Below the pieces are notes generated by a model, which was not told the DNA's origin, ran no database searches, and worked only from the letters and a program-made list of their open reading frames with translations. Both the position numbers and the translations under genes were made by a program. From the NCBI RefSeq assembly GCF_012726205.1, contig NZ_JAASAE010000002.1:124001-188000 (forward strand): a stretch of 64,000 nt of DNA, in the 5' to 3' direction. The DNA is from Rhodococcus sp. HNM0569. GTDB lineage: Bacteria; Actinomycetota; Actinomycetes; Mycobacteriales; Mycobacteriaceae. Shown here piece by piece: positions 1-10,623 of the stretch. The stretch's first letter is position 1. Each line of letters opens with the position of its first letter.

Positions 1-3
1 AGT

Positions 4-34
4 TTGAACTCGGTCCCGAGGTGCTGCATACTGT
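4..34 (+). promoter_or_regulatory. Candidate promoter of the S10 operon
   Basis: A -35-like TTGAAC at 4-9 and a -10-like CATACT at 27-32 are separated by 17 bases; TACTGT at 29-34 is an overlapping alternative. Transcription would start near 39-42 and give a leader of about 380 bases before rpsJ. This is inferred from sequence only, and it lies at the window edge, so a stronger promoter may exist further left. Confidence 0.4.
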
Positions 35-418
35 TCAGGTTGCCTTGACCGGGGCGTGGCTGCTGTGCGGCTCCCACTCCGTGTGACCCGGACGAGGTGT
101 ACGTCGTGTGGTGTCTCCGGATTGCCCACGGCCAAGCAAGACGGAAACAAGCAAGACGGAAGCAGTTCCGAGTGCCCGGCAACGGGTGCGACCGGTTCGA
201 CAATCCCCGCTGCGGTGGCGCATGCCCCGGGTCGGAGAATGAGCGGGAGGGCGACACGCCCGACCGCGTGGACCGGAGAACCATGACACATGAACAGCGG
301 CAGCGGATCGGGTACGTCCCGGTCGCCATGCGTTCGGACAGTCGTGGGGGACTGCACAGACGAGGTAGTTCGGTCTTCGGACCGGGCTACGAAACGCGGC
401 AAGAAAAGGACACTAAGC
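35..418 (+). other. Untranslated leader of the S10 operon, no gene seen
   Basis: No reading frame in this stretch of about 380 bases resembles a protein. It contains two adjacent 15-base near-identical repeats, AAGCAAGACGGAAAC at 134-148 and AAGCAAGACGGAAGC at 149-163. A small hairpin closed by a TTCG tetraloop (CGGTC TTCG GACCG) sits at 371-384, ending 34 bases before the rpsJ start. Long S10 leaders are autoregulatory in some bacteria (L4 in gamma-proteobacteria), but no match to that structure was recognised. Confidence 0.45.
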
Positions 419-724
419 GTGGCGGGACAGAAGATCCGCATCAGGCTCAAGGCCTACGACCATGAGGCGATCGACGCGTCGGCGCGCAAGATCGTCGAGA
501 CGGTGACCCGCACGGGTGCCCGTGTCGTCGGACCTGTGCCGTTGCCCACCGAGAAGAACGTGTACTGCGTCATCCGCTCGCCGCACAAGTACAAGGACTC
601 GCGCGAGCACTTCGAGATGCGTACCCACAAGCGGCTGATCGACATCCTCGACCCCACGCCGAAGACGGTGGACGCGCTCATGCGCATCGACCTTCCGGCG
701 AGTGTCGACGTCAACATTCAGTGA
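419..724 (+). CDS. rpsJ: 30S ribosomal protein S10 (uS10)
   Basis: This 101-residue protein is the S10 subunit of the 30S head; S10 also acts as NusE in transcription antitermination. The family core is plain, from [15 protein letters not shown] at the N-terminus to the [15 protein letters not shown] segment. The start is the GTG at 419, preceded by an AAAAGGA ribosome site; a longer frame open from 290 adds only non-conserved sequence. It is the first gene of the S10 operon and lies 28 bases before rplC. Identification is certain; the start is very likely. Confidence 0.97.
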   Translation: MAGQKIRIRLKAYDHEAIDASARKIVETVTRTGARVVGPVPLPTEKNVYCVIRSPHKYKDSREHFEMRTHKRLIDILDPTPKTVDALMRIDLPASVDVNIQ

Positions 725-752
725 GCTCGGGAAGACGCAGCGGAGATAACAC

Positions 753-1415
753 ATGACTAACCAGATCAAGGGAATCCTGGGCACCAAGCTCGGCATGACC
801 CAGGTCTTCGACGAGCAGAACCGGGTCGTCCCGGTCACCGTCGTGAAGGCCGGTCCCAATGTCGTCACCCAGATCCGTACCGAGGAGCGCGACGGCTACA
901 ACGCCGTCCAGATCGCCTTCGGCGCCATCGATCCCCGCAAGGTGACCAAGCCCGTCTCGGGCCAGTTCGCCAAGGCTGGGGTCACGCCGCGTCGTCACGT
1001 CGCCGAGCTTCGCCTCGCCGACGCCGCGGCTGCCGCCGAGTACGAGGTCGGCCAGGAAATCACCGCGGAGGCCTTCGAGGACGGCGCATTCGTCGACGTC
1101 ACCGGCACCTCCAAGGGCAAGGGTTTCGCGGGCACGATGAAGCGGCACGGCTTCGCCGGCCAGGGCGCGTCGCACGGCGCGCAGGCTGTGCATCGTCGCC
1201 CCGGTTCCATCGGCGGCTGCGCCACCCCCGGCCGCGTGTTCAAGGGCATGCGGATGTCGGGCCGGATGGGCAACGACCGTGTCACGACGCAGAACCTCTC
1301 GGTCCACAAGGTGGATGCCGAGAACGGTCTGCTGCTGATCAAGGGTGCGATCCCGGGCCGCACGGGCGGCATCGTGGTCGTCAAGAGCGCAGTGAAGGGT
1401 GGTGCGCGGGCATGA
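753..1415 (+). CDS. rplC: 50S ribosomal protein L3 (uL3)
   Basis: L3 (220 residues) is an early-assembling 50S protein whose long central loop reaches towards the peptidyl transferase centre. The protein begins [19 protein letters not shown] and contains the conserved [17 protein letters not shown] loop around residues 128-144. GGAG at 742-745 lies 7 bases before the ATG. The stop overlaps the rplD start by four bases (ATGA), which implies translational coupling. Length is normal for the family. Confidence 0.97.
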   Translation: MTNQIKGILGTKLGMTQVFDEQNRVVPVTVVKAGPNVVTQIRTEERDGYNAVQIAFGAIDPRKVTKPVSGQFAKAGVTPRRHVAELRLADAAAAAEYEVGQEITAEAFEDGAFVDVTGTSKGKGFAGTMKRHGFAGQGASHGAQAVHRRPGSIGGCATPGRVFKGMRMSGRMGNDRVTTQNLSVHKVDAENGLLLIKGAIPGRTGGIVVVKSAVKGGARA

Positions 1416-2089
1416 CCAGCACCGAGACCAAGTTGACCCTCGACGTCAAGGCCGCAGGCGGCAAGAGCACGGGCACCGTCGATCTCCCCGCGGAGATCTT
1501 CGACGCGCCGGCCAACATCGCACTGATGCACCAGGTCGTCGTCGCGCAGCTCGCCGCTGCGCGTCAGGGCACGCACTCCACGAAGACGCGTGGCGAGGTC
1601 CGGGGCGGCGGCCGCAAGCCGTACCGCCAGAAGGGCACCGGCCGTGCGCGTCAGGGCTCGACCCGCGCGCCGCAGTTCGCAGGTGGTGGCACCGTCCACG
1701 GCCCGCAGCCGCGCGACTACAGCCAGCGGACCCCCAAGAAGATGAAGGTTGCTGCGCTCCGTGGCGCCCTCTCCGATCGGGTCCGTGGCGAGCGGATCCA
1801 CGTGATCACCGAGCTCGTCGCCGGTCAGACGCCGTCGACCAAGTCGGCGCGCACCTTCCTGGCCGAGCTGACCGACCGCAAGAAGGTCCTGCTCGTCGTG
1901 GGTCGCGAGGACATCGCAGCGTGGAAGAGCGTGCAGAACCTCGACGGGGTGCACCCGATCGCTCCCGATCAGCTCAACACCTACGACGTGCTCGACAGCG
2001 ACGATGTCGTGTTCAGCATCGAAGCGCTGAACACCTTCATTCACGGTCCTGCTGAGGCAGCACAGGAACAGAAGGAGGAGGCGAAGTGA
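1412..2089 (+). CDS. rplD: 50S ribosomal protein L4 (uL4)
   Basis: L4 (225 residues) lines the peptide exit tunnel. The tunnel loop is recognisable in [20 protein letters not shown] and the following [15 protein letters not shown]. Near the end it has an acidic, Gln-rich tail ([10 protein letters not shown]), as in other actinobacterial L4 proteins. It overlaps rplC (ATGA) upstream and rplW (GTGA) downstream. In E. coli L4 represses its own operon; nothing here shows whether that applies. Confidence 0.97.
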   Translation: MTSTETKLTLDVKAAGGKSTGTVDLPAEIFDAPANIALMHQVVVAQLAAARQGTHSTKTRGEVRGGGRKPYRQKGTGRARQGSTRAPQFAGGGTVHGPQPRDYSQRTPKKMKVAALRGALSDRVRGERIHVITELVAGQTPSTKSARTFLAELTDRKKVLLVVGREDIAAWKSVQNLDGVHPIAPDQLNTYDVLDSDDVVFSIEALNTFIHGPAEAAQEQKEEAK

Positions 2090-2391
2090 CCACCATCGCT
2101 GACCCCCGCGACATCCTGATCGCTCCGGTCATCTCCGAGAAGTCCTACGGACTGATCGAGGAAGGCACCTACACCTTCCTGGTGCACCCGGACTCGAACA
2201 AGACGCAGATCAAGATTGCCGTCGAGAAGATCTTCGGTGTCACCGTGACCAGCGTCAACACCGCCAACCGTCAGGGCAAGCGCAAGCGGACCCGCTTCGG
2301 TTACGGCAAGCGCAAGGACACCAAGCGCGCGCTCGTGACCCTCTCGGCCGACAGCAAGCCCATCGAGATCTTCGGAGGCCCGGTCGCGTAG
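2086..2391 (+). CDS. rplW: 50S ribosomal protein L23 (uL23)
   Basis: L23 (101 residues) sits at the tunnel exit and is the docking site for trigger factor and SRP. The segment [20 protein letters not shown] and the basic loop [18 protein letters not shown] are typical of the family. It starts with the GTG that overlaps the rplD stop (GTGA). Length and position between rplD and rplB are as expected for an S10 operon. Confidence 0.96.
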   Translation: MTTIADPRDILIAPVISEKSYGLIEEGTYTFLVHPDSNKTQIKIAVEKIFGVTVTSVNTANRQGKRKRTRFGYGKRKDTKRALVTLSADSKPIEIFGGPVA

Positions 2392-2429
2392 GCGGTCGGA
2401 ACCACCGAGACAAGAGGACGAGAAGACTC

Positions 2430-3263
<834 letters not shown>

Positions 3264-3278
3264 GGGAGGAGTTGGAGA

Positions 3279-3556
3279 ATGCCACGCAGCCTCAAGAAGG
3301 GCCCGTTCGTCGATGACCACCTCCTGACGAAGGTGGACGTCCAGAACGAAAAGGGCACCAAGCAGGTGATCAAGACCTGGTCTCGCCGGTCGACGATCAT
3401 CCCGGACTTCATCGGGCACACGTTCGCGGTCCACGACGGCCGTAAGCACATTCCGGTGTTCGTGTCGGAGTCCATGGTCGGGCACAAGCTCGGCGAGTTC
3501 GCGCCGACCCGCACGTTCAAGGGTCACATCAAGGACGACCGGAAGAGCAAGCGTCG

Positions 3557-3560
<4 letters not shown>
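3279..3560 (+). CDS. rpsS: 30S ribosomal protein S19 (uS19)
   Basis: S19 (93 residues) forms a complex with S13 at the 30S head near the A-site tRNA. It begins [16 protein letters not shown] and contains the conserved [19 protein letters not shown] and [13 protein letters not shown] segments. A strong GGGAGGAG ribosome site precedes the ATG. Its stop overlaps the rplV start (ATGA). Confidence 0.97.
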
Positions 3561-4764
<1,204 letters not shown>

Positions 4765-4767
4765 CGC

Positions 4768-5184
4768 ATGTTGATCCCACGTCGGGTGAAGCACCGCAAG
4801 CAGCACCATCCGAGCCGTTCGGGTGCCGCCAAGGGTGGAACCCGGGTGACCTTCGGTGATTTCGGCATCCAGGCTCTCGAGCCGGCCTACATCACGAACC
4901 GGCAGATCGAGTCCGCTCGTATCGCCATGACGCGCCACATCAAGCGTGGCGGCAAGATCTGGATCAACATCTTCCCGGATCGCCCGCTCACGAAGAAGCC
5001 CGCCGAGACCCGCATGGGTTCGGGCAAGGGTTCGCCCGAGTGGTGGGTCGCGAACGTCAAGCCCGGTCGCGTGATGTTCGAGATGAGCTACCCGAACGAG
5101 GAGATCGCTCGCGAGGCGCTGCGCCGCGCGATGCACAAGCTCCCGTGCAAGTGCCGGATCGTGACGAGGGAGGAGCAGTTCTGA
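4768..5184 (+). CDS. rplP: 50S ribosomal protein L16 (uL16)
   Basis: L16 (138 residues) binds between the central protuberance and the A-site tRNA. It begins [19 protein letters not shown] and carries the conserved [20 protein letters not shown] segment at about residues 81-100. It follows rpsC after three bases and overlaps the rpmC start by one base (TGATG), continuing the tight S10 arrangement. Confidence 0.97.
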   Translation: MLIPRRVKHRKQHHPSRSGAAKGGTRVTFGDFGIQALEPAYITNRQIESARIAMTRHIKRGGKIWINIFPDRPLTKKPAETRMGSGKGSPEWWVANVKPGRVMFEMSYPNEEIAREALRRAMHKLPCKCRIVTREEQF

Positions 5185-5420
5185 TGGCTACCGGAACCCC
5201 GGCGGCAGAGCTCCGCGAGCTCACCGAAGAAGAGCTGGTCACCCGGCTTCGCGAGTCGAAGGAAGAGCTGTTCAACCTTCGTTTCCAGATGGCCACCGGT
5301 CAGATGGACAACAACCGCCGACTTCGTACGGTTCGTCACGAGATCGCGCGCATCTACACCGTCCTGCGTGAGCGCGAGCTCGGCCTCGCCGTCGGCCCGG
5401 ACGCAGGTGACGCGGCATGA
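5184..5420 (+). CDS. rpmC: 50S ribosomal protein L29 (uL29)
   Basis: L29 is a small helical-hairpin protein beside L23 at the tunnel exit. The 78-residue product begins [18 protein letters not shown]; the core [17 protein letters not shown] and [10 protein letters not shown] are typical. The ATG at 5184 overlaps the rplP stop and is preceded by GGGAGGAG, which decides the start over an upstream GTG in the same frame. It overlaps rpsQ by four bases. Confidence 0.96.
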   Translation: MATGTPAAELRELTEEELVTRLRESKEELFNLRFQMATGQMDNNRRLRTVRHEIARIYTVLRERELGLAVGPDAGDAA

Positions 5421-5698
5421 GTGAGGAAAAGAACGTGAGCACGACTGAACGCGCGACCCGGAAGGTCCGGACCGGCTACGTGGTGTCGGACAAGATGAAC
5501 AAGACCATCGTGGTCGAGCTCGAGGACCGCAACCGGCACCCGCTGTACGGCAAGATCATCCGTACCACCAGCAAGGTGAAGGCGCACGACGAGAACGAGA
5601 TCGCAGGCGTCGGCGACCGCGTGCAGCTGATGGAGACCCGTCCGCTGTCCGCCACCAAGCACTGGCGTCTCGTCGAGGTGCTCGAGAAGGCCAAGTAA
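5417..5698 (+). CDS. rpsQ: 30S ribosomal protein S17 (uS17)
   Basis: S17 (93 residues) is a primary 16S rRNA-binding protein with an OB fold. The core [19 protein letters not shown] and the [19 protein letters not shown] loop are conserved. The ATG overlaps the rpmC stop (ATGA). A GTG at 5435, with GAGGAAAAG just before it, would shorten the N-terminus by six residues and cannot be excluded. It is the last gene before the hairpin at 5736-5774. Confidence 0.95.
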   Translation: MSEEKNVSTTERATRKVRTGYVVSDKMNKTIVVELEDRNRHPLYGKIIRTTSKVKAHDENEIAGVGDRVQLMETRPLSATKHWRLVEVLEKAK

Positions 5699-5735
5699 GC
5701 CTTCTCCACACGCTCGACAACGGTCGAACCAGATC

Positions 5736-5774
5736 ACCCGGGCCCGGCACCGTCTCACGGTGCCGGGCCCGGGT
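5736..5774 (+). terminator. Hairpin terminator or attenuator after rpsQ
   Basis: A perfect 18-base inverted repeat, ACCCGGGCCCGGCACCGT at 5736-5753 and its complement at 5757-5774, encloses a three-base loop CTC. No T-run follows, as is common for actinobacterial terminators. It separates the S10 genes from rplN, which has its own promoter candidate downstream. Confidence 0.75.
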
Positions 5775-5835
5775 GCGTCCGTCGGCCGTGAGTGGTTCCT
5801 GATAGGGGGCAGCCGACCGTCCCACCAGGGGTGAT

Positions 5836-5865
5836 TTGGTGGTGAGCTGGGCTTTCCCTTACACT
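5836..5865 (+). promoter_or_regulatory. Candidate promoter of the rplN (spc) operon
   Basis: A -35-like TTGGTG at 5836-5841 and a -10-like TACACT at 5860-5865 are 18 bases apart. A start near 5872 would give a leader of about 210 bases before rplN. It follows the strong hairpin ending at 5774, so the spc genes may be transcribed independently of the S10 genes. Confidence 0.55.
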
Positions 5866-6083
5866 GGAACGGTTGCCTCTGGTCCATCCGGAGACACGTG
5901 TGTCTCGCACGCGCTCGACCTGCTCGCTCGTCGATGCAGTCGTAGTGGTGCGCGGGACGCTGACCGCGCGCGGTCGGGTCGGAAATCTGCCGCGCACGAC
6001 GAGGTTTCCTTGCGGCCGCCGCCCCAGTGGCGATGTCCCGACAGGATGCTCCGTCACACAATCCAGGTCAAGGAGAAACTCGA
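5866..6083 (+). other. Long leader of rplN, no gene seen
   Basis: This stretch shows no convincing open reading frame and no recognised riboswitch or r-protein binding structure. It ends with AAGGAGA at 6070-6076, the ribosome site of rplN. In E. coli the spc operon is controlled by S8 binding near the L5 start; no such structure was identified here. Confidence 0.35.
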
Positions 6084-6452
6084 GTGATTCAGCAGGAGTC
6101 GCGGCTGCGCGTCGCCGACAACACGGGTGCCAAGGAGATCCTCTGCATCCGCGTTCTCGGTGGCTCGTCGCGCCGCTACGCCGGGATCGGCGATGTCATC
6201 GTCGCCACCGTCAAGGACGCGATCCCCGGCGGCAACATCAAGAAGGGTGAGGTCGTCAAGGCCGTCATCGTCCGCACCGCGAAGGAGCGTCGTCGTCCGG
6301 ACGGCTCCTACATCAAGTTCGACGAGAACGCCGCGGTCCTGATCAAGGCGGATCGCGATCCGCGCGGGACCCGCATCTTCGGACCCGTCGGTCGCGAGCT
6401 GCGTGAGAAGAAGTTCATGAGGATCGTCTCGCTCGCCCCGGAGGTGCTGTGA
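6084..6452 (+). CDS. rplN: 50S ribosomal protein L14 (uL14)
   Basis: L14 (122 residues, the exact usual length) lies at the subunit interface and takes part in bridge contacts with 16S rRNA. Conserved segments are [19 protein letters not shown] at the start and [19 protein letters not shown] near the end. The GTG at 6084 is chosen because AAGGAGA precedes it by 7 bases; a longer frame from 6027 lacks conservation. It overlaps rplX by one base. Confidence 0.97.
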   Translation: MIQQESRLRVADNTGAKEILCIRVLGGSSRRYAGIGDVIVATVKDAIPGGNIKKGEVVKAVIVRTAKERRRPDGSYIKFDENAAVLIKADRDPRGTRIFGPVGRELREKKFMRIVSLAPEVL

Positions 6453-6769
6453 TGAAGGTGCACAAGGGTGACACCGTGCTGGTCATCGCCGGCAAGGACA
6501 AGGGAGCCAAGGGCAAGGTCATCCAGGCCTTCCCCGCGACCAGCAAGGTCCTCGTCGAAGGCGTGAACCGCATCAAGAAGCACACCGCGGTTTCCGCGAA
6601 CGAGCGCGGCGCGTCGTCGGGCGGCATCGTGACGCAGGAAGCCCCGATCCACGTTTCCAACGTCGCGGTCGTCGACTCGGACGGAAACCCCACGCGCGTG
6701 GGCTACCGCATCGACGAGGAGACCGGCAAGCGCGTTCGGATTTCCCGGAAGAACGGGAAGGACATCTGA
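6452..6769 (+). CDS. rplX: 50S ribosomal protein L24 (uL24)
   Basis: L24 (105 residues) is an assembly-initiating protein near the exit tunnel. It carries the KOW motif in [20 protein letters not shown] and the family segment [11 protein letters not shown]. The ATG at 6452 gives exactly the usual actinobacterial length; a GTG one codon earlier is possible but unnecessary. It is one base from rplE. Confidence 0.97.
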   Translation: MKVHKGDTVLVIAGKDKGAKGKVIQAFPATSKVLVEGVNRIKKHTAVSANERGASSGGIVTQEAPIHVSNVAVVDSDGNPTRVGYRIDEETGKRVRISRKNGKDI

Positions 6770-6770
6770 C

Positions 6771-7337
6771 ATGACCTCCACCGAGAACAAGATCCAGCCT
6801 CGGCTGAAGACCCGCTACCGGGCAGAGATCCGCGACGAGCTGAACAAGGAGTTCGGCTACGCCAACGTGATGCAGATTCCGGGTGTCGTGAAGGTCGTCG
6901 TCAACATGGGTGTCGGCGACGCTGCGCGCGACGCGAAGCTCATCAACGGCGCCGTCAGCGACCTCGCGCTCATCACGGGCCAGAAGCCGGAGATCCGCAA
7001 GGCCCGCAAGTCCATCGCACAGTTCAAGCTGCGTGAGGGCATGCCGATCGGTGCGCGCGTCACGCTGCGCGGCGACCGCATGTGGGAGTTCCTCGACCGC
7101 CTCGTGTCGATCGCTCTTCCCCGTATCCGCGACTTCCGTGGCCTGAACGGCAACCAGTTCGACGGCAACGGCAACTACACCTTCGGTCTCAACGAGCAGT
7201 CGATGTTCCACGAGATCGACGTGGACAAGATCGATCGCCCGCGCGGTATGGACATCACCGTGGTGACCACCGCGACCAACAACGAAGAAGGCCGTGCCCT
7301 GCTCAAGCACCTCGGCTTCCCGTTCAAGGAGAACTGA
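6771..7337 (+). CDS. rplE: 50S ribosomal protein L5 (uL5)
   Basis: L5 (188 residues) binds 5S rRNA in the central protuberance and contacts P-site tRNA. The segments [38 protein letters not shown] and [20 protein letters not shown] are typical. The protein is full length. Four bases separate its stop from the rpsN start. Confidence 0.97.
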   Translation: MTSTENKIQPRLKTRYRAEIRDELNKEFGYANVMQIPGVVKVVVNMGVGDAARDAKLINGAVSDLALITGQKPEIRKARKSIAQFKLREGMPIGARVTLRGDRMWEFLDRLVSIALPRIRDFRGLNGNQFDGNGNYTFGLNEQSMFHEIDVDKIDRPRGMDITVVTTATNNEEGRALLKHLGFPFKEN

Positions 7338-7341
7338 GCCC

Positions 7342-7527
7342 ATGGCGAAGAAGGCATTGGTCAACAAGGCCAACAAGAAGCCGAAGTTCGCGGTTCGCGC
7401 GTACACCCGTTGCCAGAAGTGCGGTCGCCCGCACTCCGTCTACCGCAAGTTCGGCCTGTGCCGCATCTGCTTGCGCGACATGGCGCACGCCGGCGAGCTG
7501 CCCGGCGTCCACAAGAGCTCCTGGTGA
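7342..7527 (+). CDS. rpsN: 30S ribosomal protein S14, zinc-binding type Z
   Basis: This 61-residue S14 binds the 30S head and is the short, zinc-containing form: Cys24, Cys27, Cys40 and Cys43 make two CxxC pairs (CQKC and CRIC). Actinobacteria commonly also encode a Cys-free S14 under zinc-starvation control elsewhere; that copy is not in this window. The ATG at 7342 is the family start; an upstream in-frame start lies inside rplE. Confidence 0.96.
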   Translation: MAKKALVNKANKKPKFAVRAYTRCQKCGRPHSVYRKFGLCRICLRDMAHAGELPGVHKSSW

Positions 7528-7531
7528 CCTC

Positions 7532-7561
7532 CTCCGCCGCCCGGTCCGCCGGGCGGCGGAG
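7532..7561 (+). terminator. Hairpin between rpsN and rpsH
   Basis: CTCCGCCGCCCGG at 7532-7544 pairs perfectly with its complement at 7549-7561 across a four-base loop. There is no T-tract. It begins four bases after the rpsN stop and precedes a 146-base gap before rpsH, so it may terminate, attenuate or stabilise the upstream message. Confidence 0.6.
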
Positions 7562-7707
7562 AGACCACCGGAAACAGCCCGGCCCGTATCCGCCGGCCGG
7601 GACACGCTAGACCGTCTTCGCGACAGGCCTGCGTCGGCGTCGGCAGTGCTCGGCACCGCCGATATCCGACAGAGGGAACCGTTGCGAGAAAGGTACAGGT
7701 CACTTCC

Positions 7708-8106
7708 ATGACCATGACTGACCCCATCGCAGACTTCTTGACCCGTCTGCGCAACGCCAACACGGCGTACCACGACGAGGTGACGCTTCCGCACTCGAAG
7801 CTCAAGGCGAACATCGCCGAGATCCTCAAGCGTGAGGGCTACATCGCCGACTACCGGTCGGAGGACGCCGAGGTCGGCAAGAACCTCGTCGTGACCCTCA
7901 AGTACGGCCCGAGCCGTGAGCGGAGCCTCGCCGGCCTGCGTCGCGTCTCCAAGCCCGGCCTGCGTGTGTACGCGAAGTCCACCAACCTGCCCAAGGTCCT
8001 GGGCGGCCTCGGCGTCGCGATCATCTCGACGTCCACCGGCCTGCTCACCGATCGCCAGGCGGCCAATCAAGGAGTGGGCGGGGAAGTCCTCGCCTACGTC
8101 TGGTAA
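7708..8106 (+). CDS. rpsH: 30S ribosomal protein S8 (uS8)
   Basis: S8 (132 residues) binds the central domain of 16S rRNA and is the translational repressor of the spc operon in E. coli. The start [18 protein letters not shown] and the C-terminal [20 protein letters not shown] are hallmarks. Two ATG codons (7708 and 7714) can serve; the first gives the usual 132 residues. It is preceded by a 180-base intergenic region with a hairpin. Confidence 0.97.
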   Translation: MTMTDPIADFLTRLRNANTAYHDEVTLPHSKLKANIAEILKREGYIADYRSEDAEVGKNLVVTLKYGPSRERSLAGLRRVSKPGLRVYAKSTNLPKVLGGLGVAIISTSTGLLTDRQAANQGVGGEVLAYVW

Positions 8107-8120
8107 GGGAGGCCACCACA

Positions 8121-8660
8121 ATGTCGCGTATTGGAAAGCTGCCCGTCGCCGTTCCGTCCGGAGTCGAGGTCACCCTCGACGGCCGTGACGTGAAGGTCAA
8201 GGGACCCAAGGGTGAGCTCGCGCTGACCGTTCCGGAACCCATCACCGTCACCAAGGACGAGGACGGCGCCATCGCGGTGTCGCGTCCCGACGACGAGCGC
8301 AAGAGCCGCGCCATGCACGGCCTGTCGCGCACGCTGATCGCCAACCTCATCACGGGTGTGACCGACGGTTACACCACGAAGATGGAGATCCACGGCGTCG
8401 GTTACCGCGTCGCGCTCAAGGGCAAGGACCTCGAGTTCGCGCTCGGCTACAGCCACCCGGTGCCGATCGAGGCACCCGAAGGCATCACCTTCGCCGTCGA
8501 GTCGCCCACGAAGTTCTCGGTCTCGGGCATCGACAAGCAGAAGGTCGGGCAGATCTCGGCCAACATCCGCCGCCTGCGCCGTCCGGACCCGTACAAGGGC
8601 AAGGGCGTCCGCTACGAAGGCGAGCAGATCCGCCGCAAGGTCGGAAAGACGGGTAAGTGA
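8121..8660 (+). CDS. rplF: 50S ribosomal protein L6 (uL6)
   Basis: L6 (179 residues) lies near the GTPase-associated centre. It begins [17 protein letters not shown] and ends with the conserved [19 protein letters not shown] followed by a basic tail. GGGAGG precedes the ATG. One base separates it from rplR. Length is normal. Confidence 0.97.
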   Translation: MSRIGKLPVAVPSGVEVTLDGRDVKVKGPKGELALTVPEPITVTKDEDGAIAVSRPDDERKSRAMHGLSRTLIANLITGVTDGYTTKMEIHGVGYRVALKGKDLEFALGYSHPVPIEAPEGITFAVESPTKFSVSGIDKQKVGQISANIRRLRRPDPYKGKGVRYEGEQIRRKVGKTGK

Positions 8661-8661
8661 T

Positions 8662-9069
8662 ATGAGCCAGACCGCAAATCAGAAAGCCAAGCGGATCCCG
8701 CTGGGCAAGGACGTTGCCACCCGGCGTCGTCTGTCGAAGACGCGCCGTCACTTCCGTCTCCGCAAGAAGATCGCGGGTACCCCCGAGCGGCCCCGTCTCG
8801 TCGTCAACCGGTCGTCGCGTCACATCCACGTTCAGCTCGTGGACGATCTCGCCGGCCACACGCTCGCCGCTGCGTCGACCACGGAGGCCGACCTGCGCGC
8901 AGCCGAGGGCGACAAGAAGACGCTCAGCGCCAAGGTCGGTCAGTTGATCGCCGAGCGCGCGAAGGCTGCCGGTGTCGACACGGTCGTGTTCGACCACGGT
9001 GGACACGGGTACCACGGCCGCATCGCGGCCCTCGCGGACGCAGCTCGCGAAGGCGGGTTGAAGTTCTGA
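8662..9069 (+). CDS. rplR: 50S ribosomal protein L18 (uL18)
   Basis: L18 (135 residues) binds 5S rRNA with L5. Core features are [40 protein letters not shown] and the C-terminal [20 protein letters not shown] segment. The basic N-terminus of about 20 residues is usual in actinobacteria. It lies between rplF and rpsE as in other spc operons. Confidence 0.97.
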   Translation: MSQTANQKAKRIPLGKDVATRRRLSKTRRHFRLRKKIAGTPERPRLVVNRSSRHIHVQLVDDLAGHTLAAASTTEADLRAAEGDKKTLSAKVGQLIAERAKAAGVDTVVFDHGGHGYHGRIAALADAAREGGLKF

Positions 9070-9100
9070 TGACCAAGATCTCTCACGGAAGGACAGCCTG

Positions 9101-9742
9101 ATGCCGGGACGTCAAAGGCGTGACGGCGGAAGCGGACCCGCCGGACAGAATGGCCCCAACAGCGGGGACAACCGCGGTGGTCGCGACCGCCGCGACAACC
9201 GTCGCGACAACGCGGCGGAGAAGTCGAACCACATCGAGCGCGTTGTCACGATCAACCGCGTGTCGAAGGTCGTGAAGGGTGGTCGTCGCTTCAGCTTCAC
9301 CGCCCTCGTGATCGTCGGCGACGGCAACGGCCTCGTCGGTGTCGGCTACGGCAAGGCCAAGGAAGTTCCCTCGGCCATCCAGAAGGGCGTCGAAGAGGCT
9401 CGCAAGAACTTCTTCCGCGTGCCGATGATCGGCAGCACCATCACGCACCCTGTCCAGGGTGAGGCTGCTGCCGGTGTCGTGCTCCTGCGTCCGGCGAGCC
9501 CCGGTACGGGTGTCATCGCCGGCGGTGCGGTTCGCGCCGTGCTCGAGTGCGCGGGGATCAACGACATCCTGTCGAAGTCCCTCGGCAGCGACAACGCGAT
9601 CAACGTCGTGCACGCCACCGTGGCAGCGCTCAAGCAGCTGCAGCGTCCCGAGGAAGTCGCGGCTCGCCGTGGCCTCGCGCTCGAGGACGTCGCGCCTGCC
9701 GGCATGCTGCGCGCTCGTGCCCAGGCCGGGAGCGTGAAGTAA
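9101..9742 (+). CDS. rpsE: 30S ribosomal protein S5 (uS5)
   Basis: S5 (213 residues) sits at the back of the 30S near the mRNA entry and influences decoding accuracy. The double-stranded-RNA-binding-like core [20 protein letters not shown] and the segment [15 protein letters not shown] are conserved. A Gly/Arg/Asn-rich N-terminal extension of about 45 residues precedes the core. GAAGGA lies before the ATG. The stop overlaps rpmD. Confidence 0.97.
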   Translation: MPGRQRRDGGSGPAGQNGPNSGDNRGGRDRRDNRRDNAAEKSNHIERVVTINRVSKVVKGGRRFSFTALVIVGDGNGLVGVGYGKAKEVPSAIQKGVEEARKNFFRVPMIGSTITHPVQGEAAAGVVLLRPASPGTGVIAGGAVRAVLECAGINDILSKSLGSDNAINVVHATVAALKQLQRPEEVAARRGLALEDVAPAGMLRARAQAGSVK

Positions 9743-9921
9743 TGGCGCAACTCAAGGTCACCCAGATCAAGAGCACCATCGGCACGAAGCAGAACCAGCG
9801 GGATTCGCTGCGCACGCTCGGTCTCAAGGGCATCCGCAAGTCGGTGGTTCGCGAGGACGACGCGCAGAACCGCGGTCTGATCAACGTGGTGCGACACCTC
9901 GTCACTGTTGAGGAGGTCTAA
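9742..9921 (+). CDS. rpmD: 50S ribosomal protein L30 (uL30)
   Basis: L30 is a 59-residue 50S protein present in many but not all bacteria. The product begins [20 protein letters not shown] and contains TLRTLGLKG-like sequence ([18 protein letters not shown]). The ATG at 9742 overlaps the rpsE stop by one base; a longer frame from 9547 lies within rpsE and is not supported. It is two bases from rplO. Confidence 0.95.
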   Translation: MAQLKVTQIKSTIGTKQNQRDSLRTLGLKGIRKSVVREDDAQNRGLINVVRHLVTVEEV

Positions 9922-9923
9922 CC

Positions 9924-10364
9924 ATGACCATCAAACTGCATCACCTGCGTCCTGCGCCCGGCTCGAAGACCGAGAAGACTCGCGTCGGCCGTGGTGAAGG
10001 GTCGAAGGGCAAGACCGCGGGCCGCGGTACCAAGGGCACCAAGGCTCGCAAGAACGTCTCCGCCGCCTTCGAGGGTGGACAGATGCCGCTGCACATGCGT
10101 CTGCCCAAGCTCAAGGGCTTCAAGAACCCGAACCGCGTCGAGTTCCAGATCGTCAACGTCGGCGACCTCGCGCGCCTGTTCCCCGAGGGTGGACAGATCA
10201 CGGTTGCCGATCTCGTGGCGAAGGGTGCGGTTCGCAAGAACCAGCCCGTGAAGGTTCTCGGCGACGGCGAGCTGTCGGTGGCCGTGCAGGTCTCCGCCGA
10301 CAAGTTCACCGGCTCGGCCAAGGAGAAGATCACCGCCGCGGGTGGTTCCGCCACCGAGCTGTGA
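9924..10364 (+). CDS. rplO: 50S ribosomal protein L15 (uL15)
   Basis: L15 (146 residues) is a late-assembly organiser of 23S rRNA. The Gly/Lys-rich N-terminus [20 protein letters not shown] and the segment [18 protein letters not shown] are diagnostic. It is the last ribosomal gene of the spc group here; a strong terminator follows 18 bases after its stop, so secY probably uses its own promoter. Confidence 0.97.
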   Translation: MTIKLHHLRPAPGSKTEKTRVGRGEGSKGKTAGRGTKGTKARKNVSAAFEGGQMPLHMRLPKLKGFKNPNRVEFQIVNVGDLARLFPEGGQITVADLVAKGAVRKNQPVKVLGDGELSVAVQVSADKFTGSAKEKITAAGGSATEL

Positions 10365-10382
10365 TCGACACGTACTGACACG

Positions 10383-10419
10383 ACAGCCGCAGTACAGCCT
10401 CGCGCTGTACTGCGGCTGT
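10383..10419 (+). terminator. Rho-independent-type terminator after rplO
   Basis: ACAGCCGCAGTACAGC at 10383-10398 pairs perfectly with 10404-10419 over a five-base loop, and a short T-containing tail follows. It closes the S10/spc ribosomal block before the secY group. Confidence 0.8.
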
Positions 10420-10623
10420 CCGTGTTTCACGCACTCGCGCCCGGCATTTCACGCCGGTGCACACGCGCCGATCGAGGCCCCCACGACGGGCGTCCCAGCG
10501 GACGTTTCCCCGTCCACTGTTAGAGTTTGAGAGTTCACGCCGTACCCGGCGGGCTGATGGCCGCGCACCACGCCGCGACTACCTGCCCCATGCCACCCCG
10601 CCACCCGCCAGCCAGGAGGATCT

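Noticed and set aside
134-163. Tandem 15-base repeats as the start of a CRISPR array
   Set aside because: Only two units exist, they are directly adjacent without spacers, and no cas genes are present.
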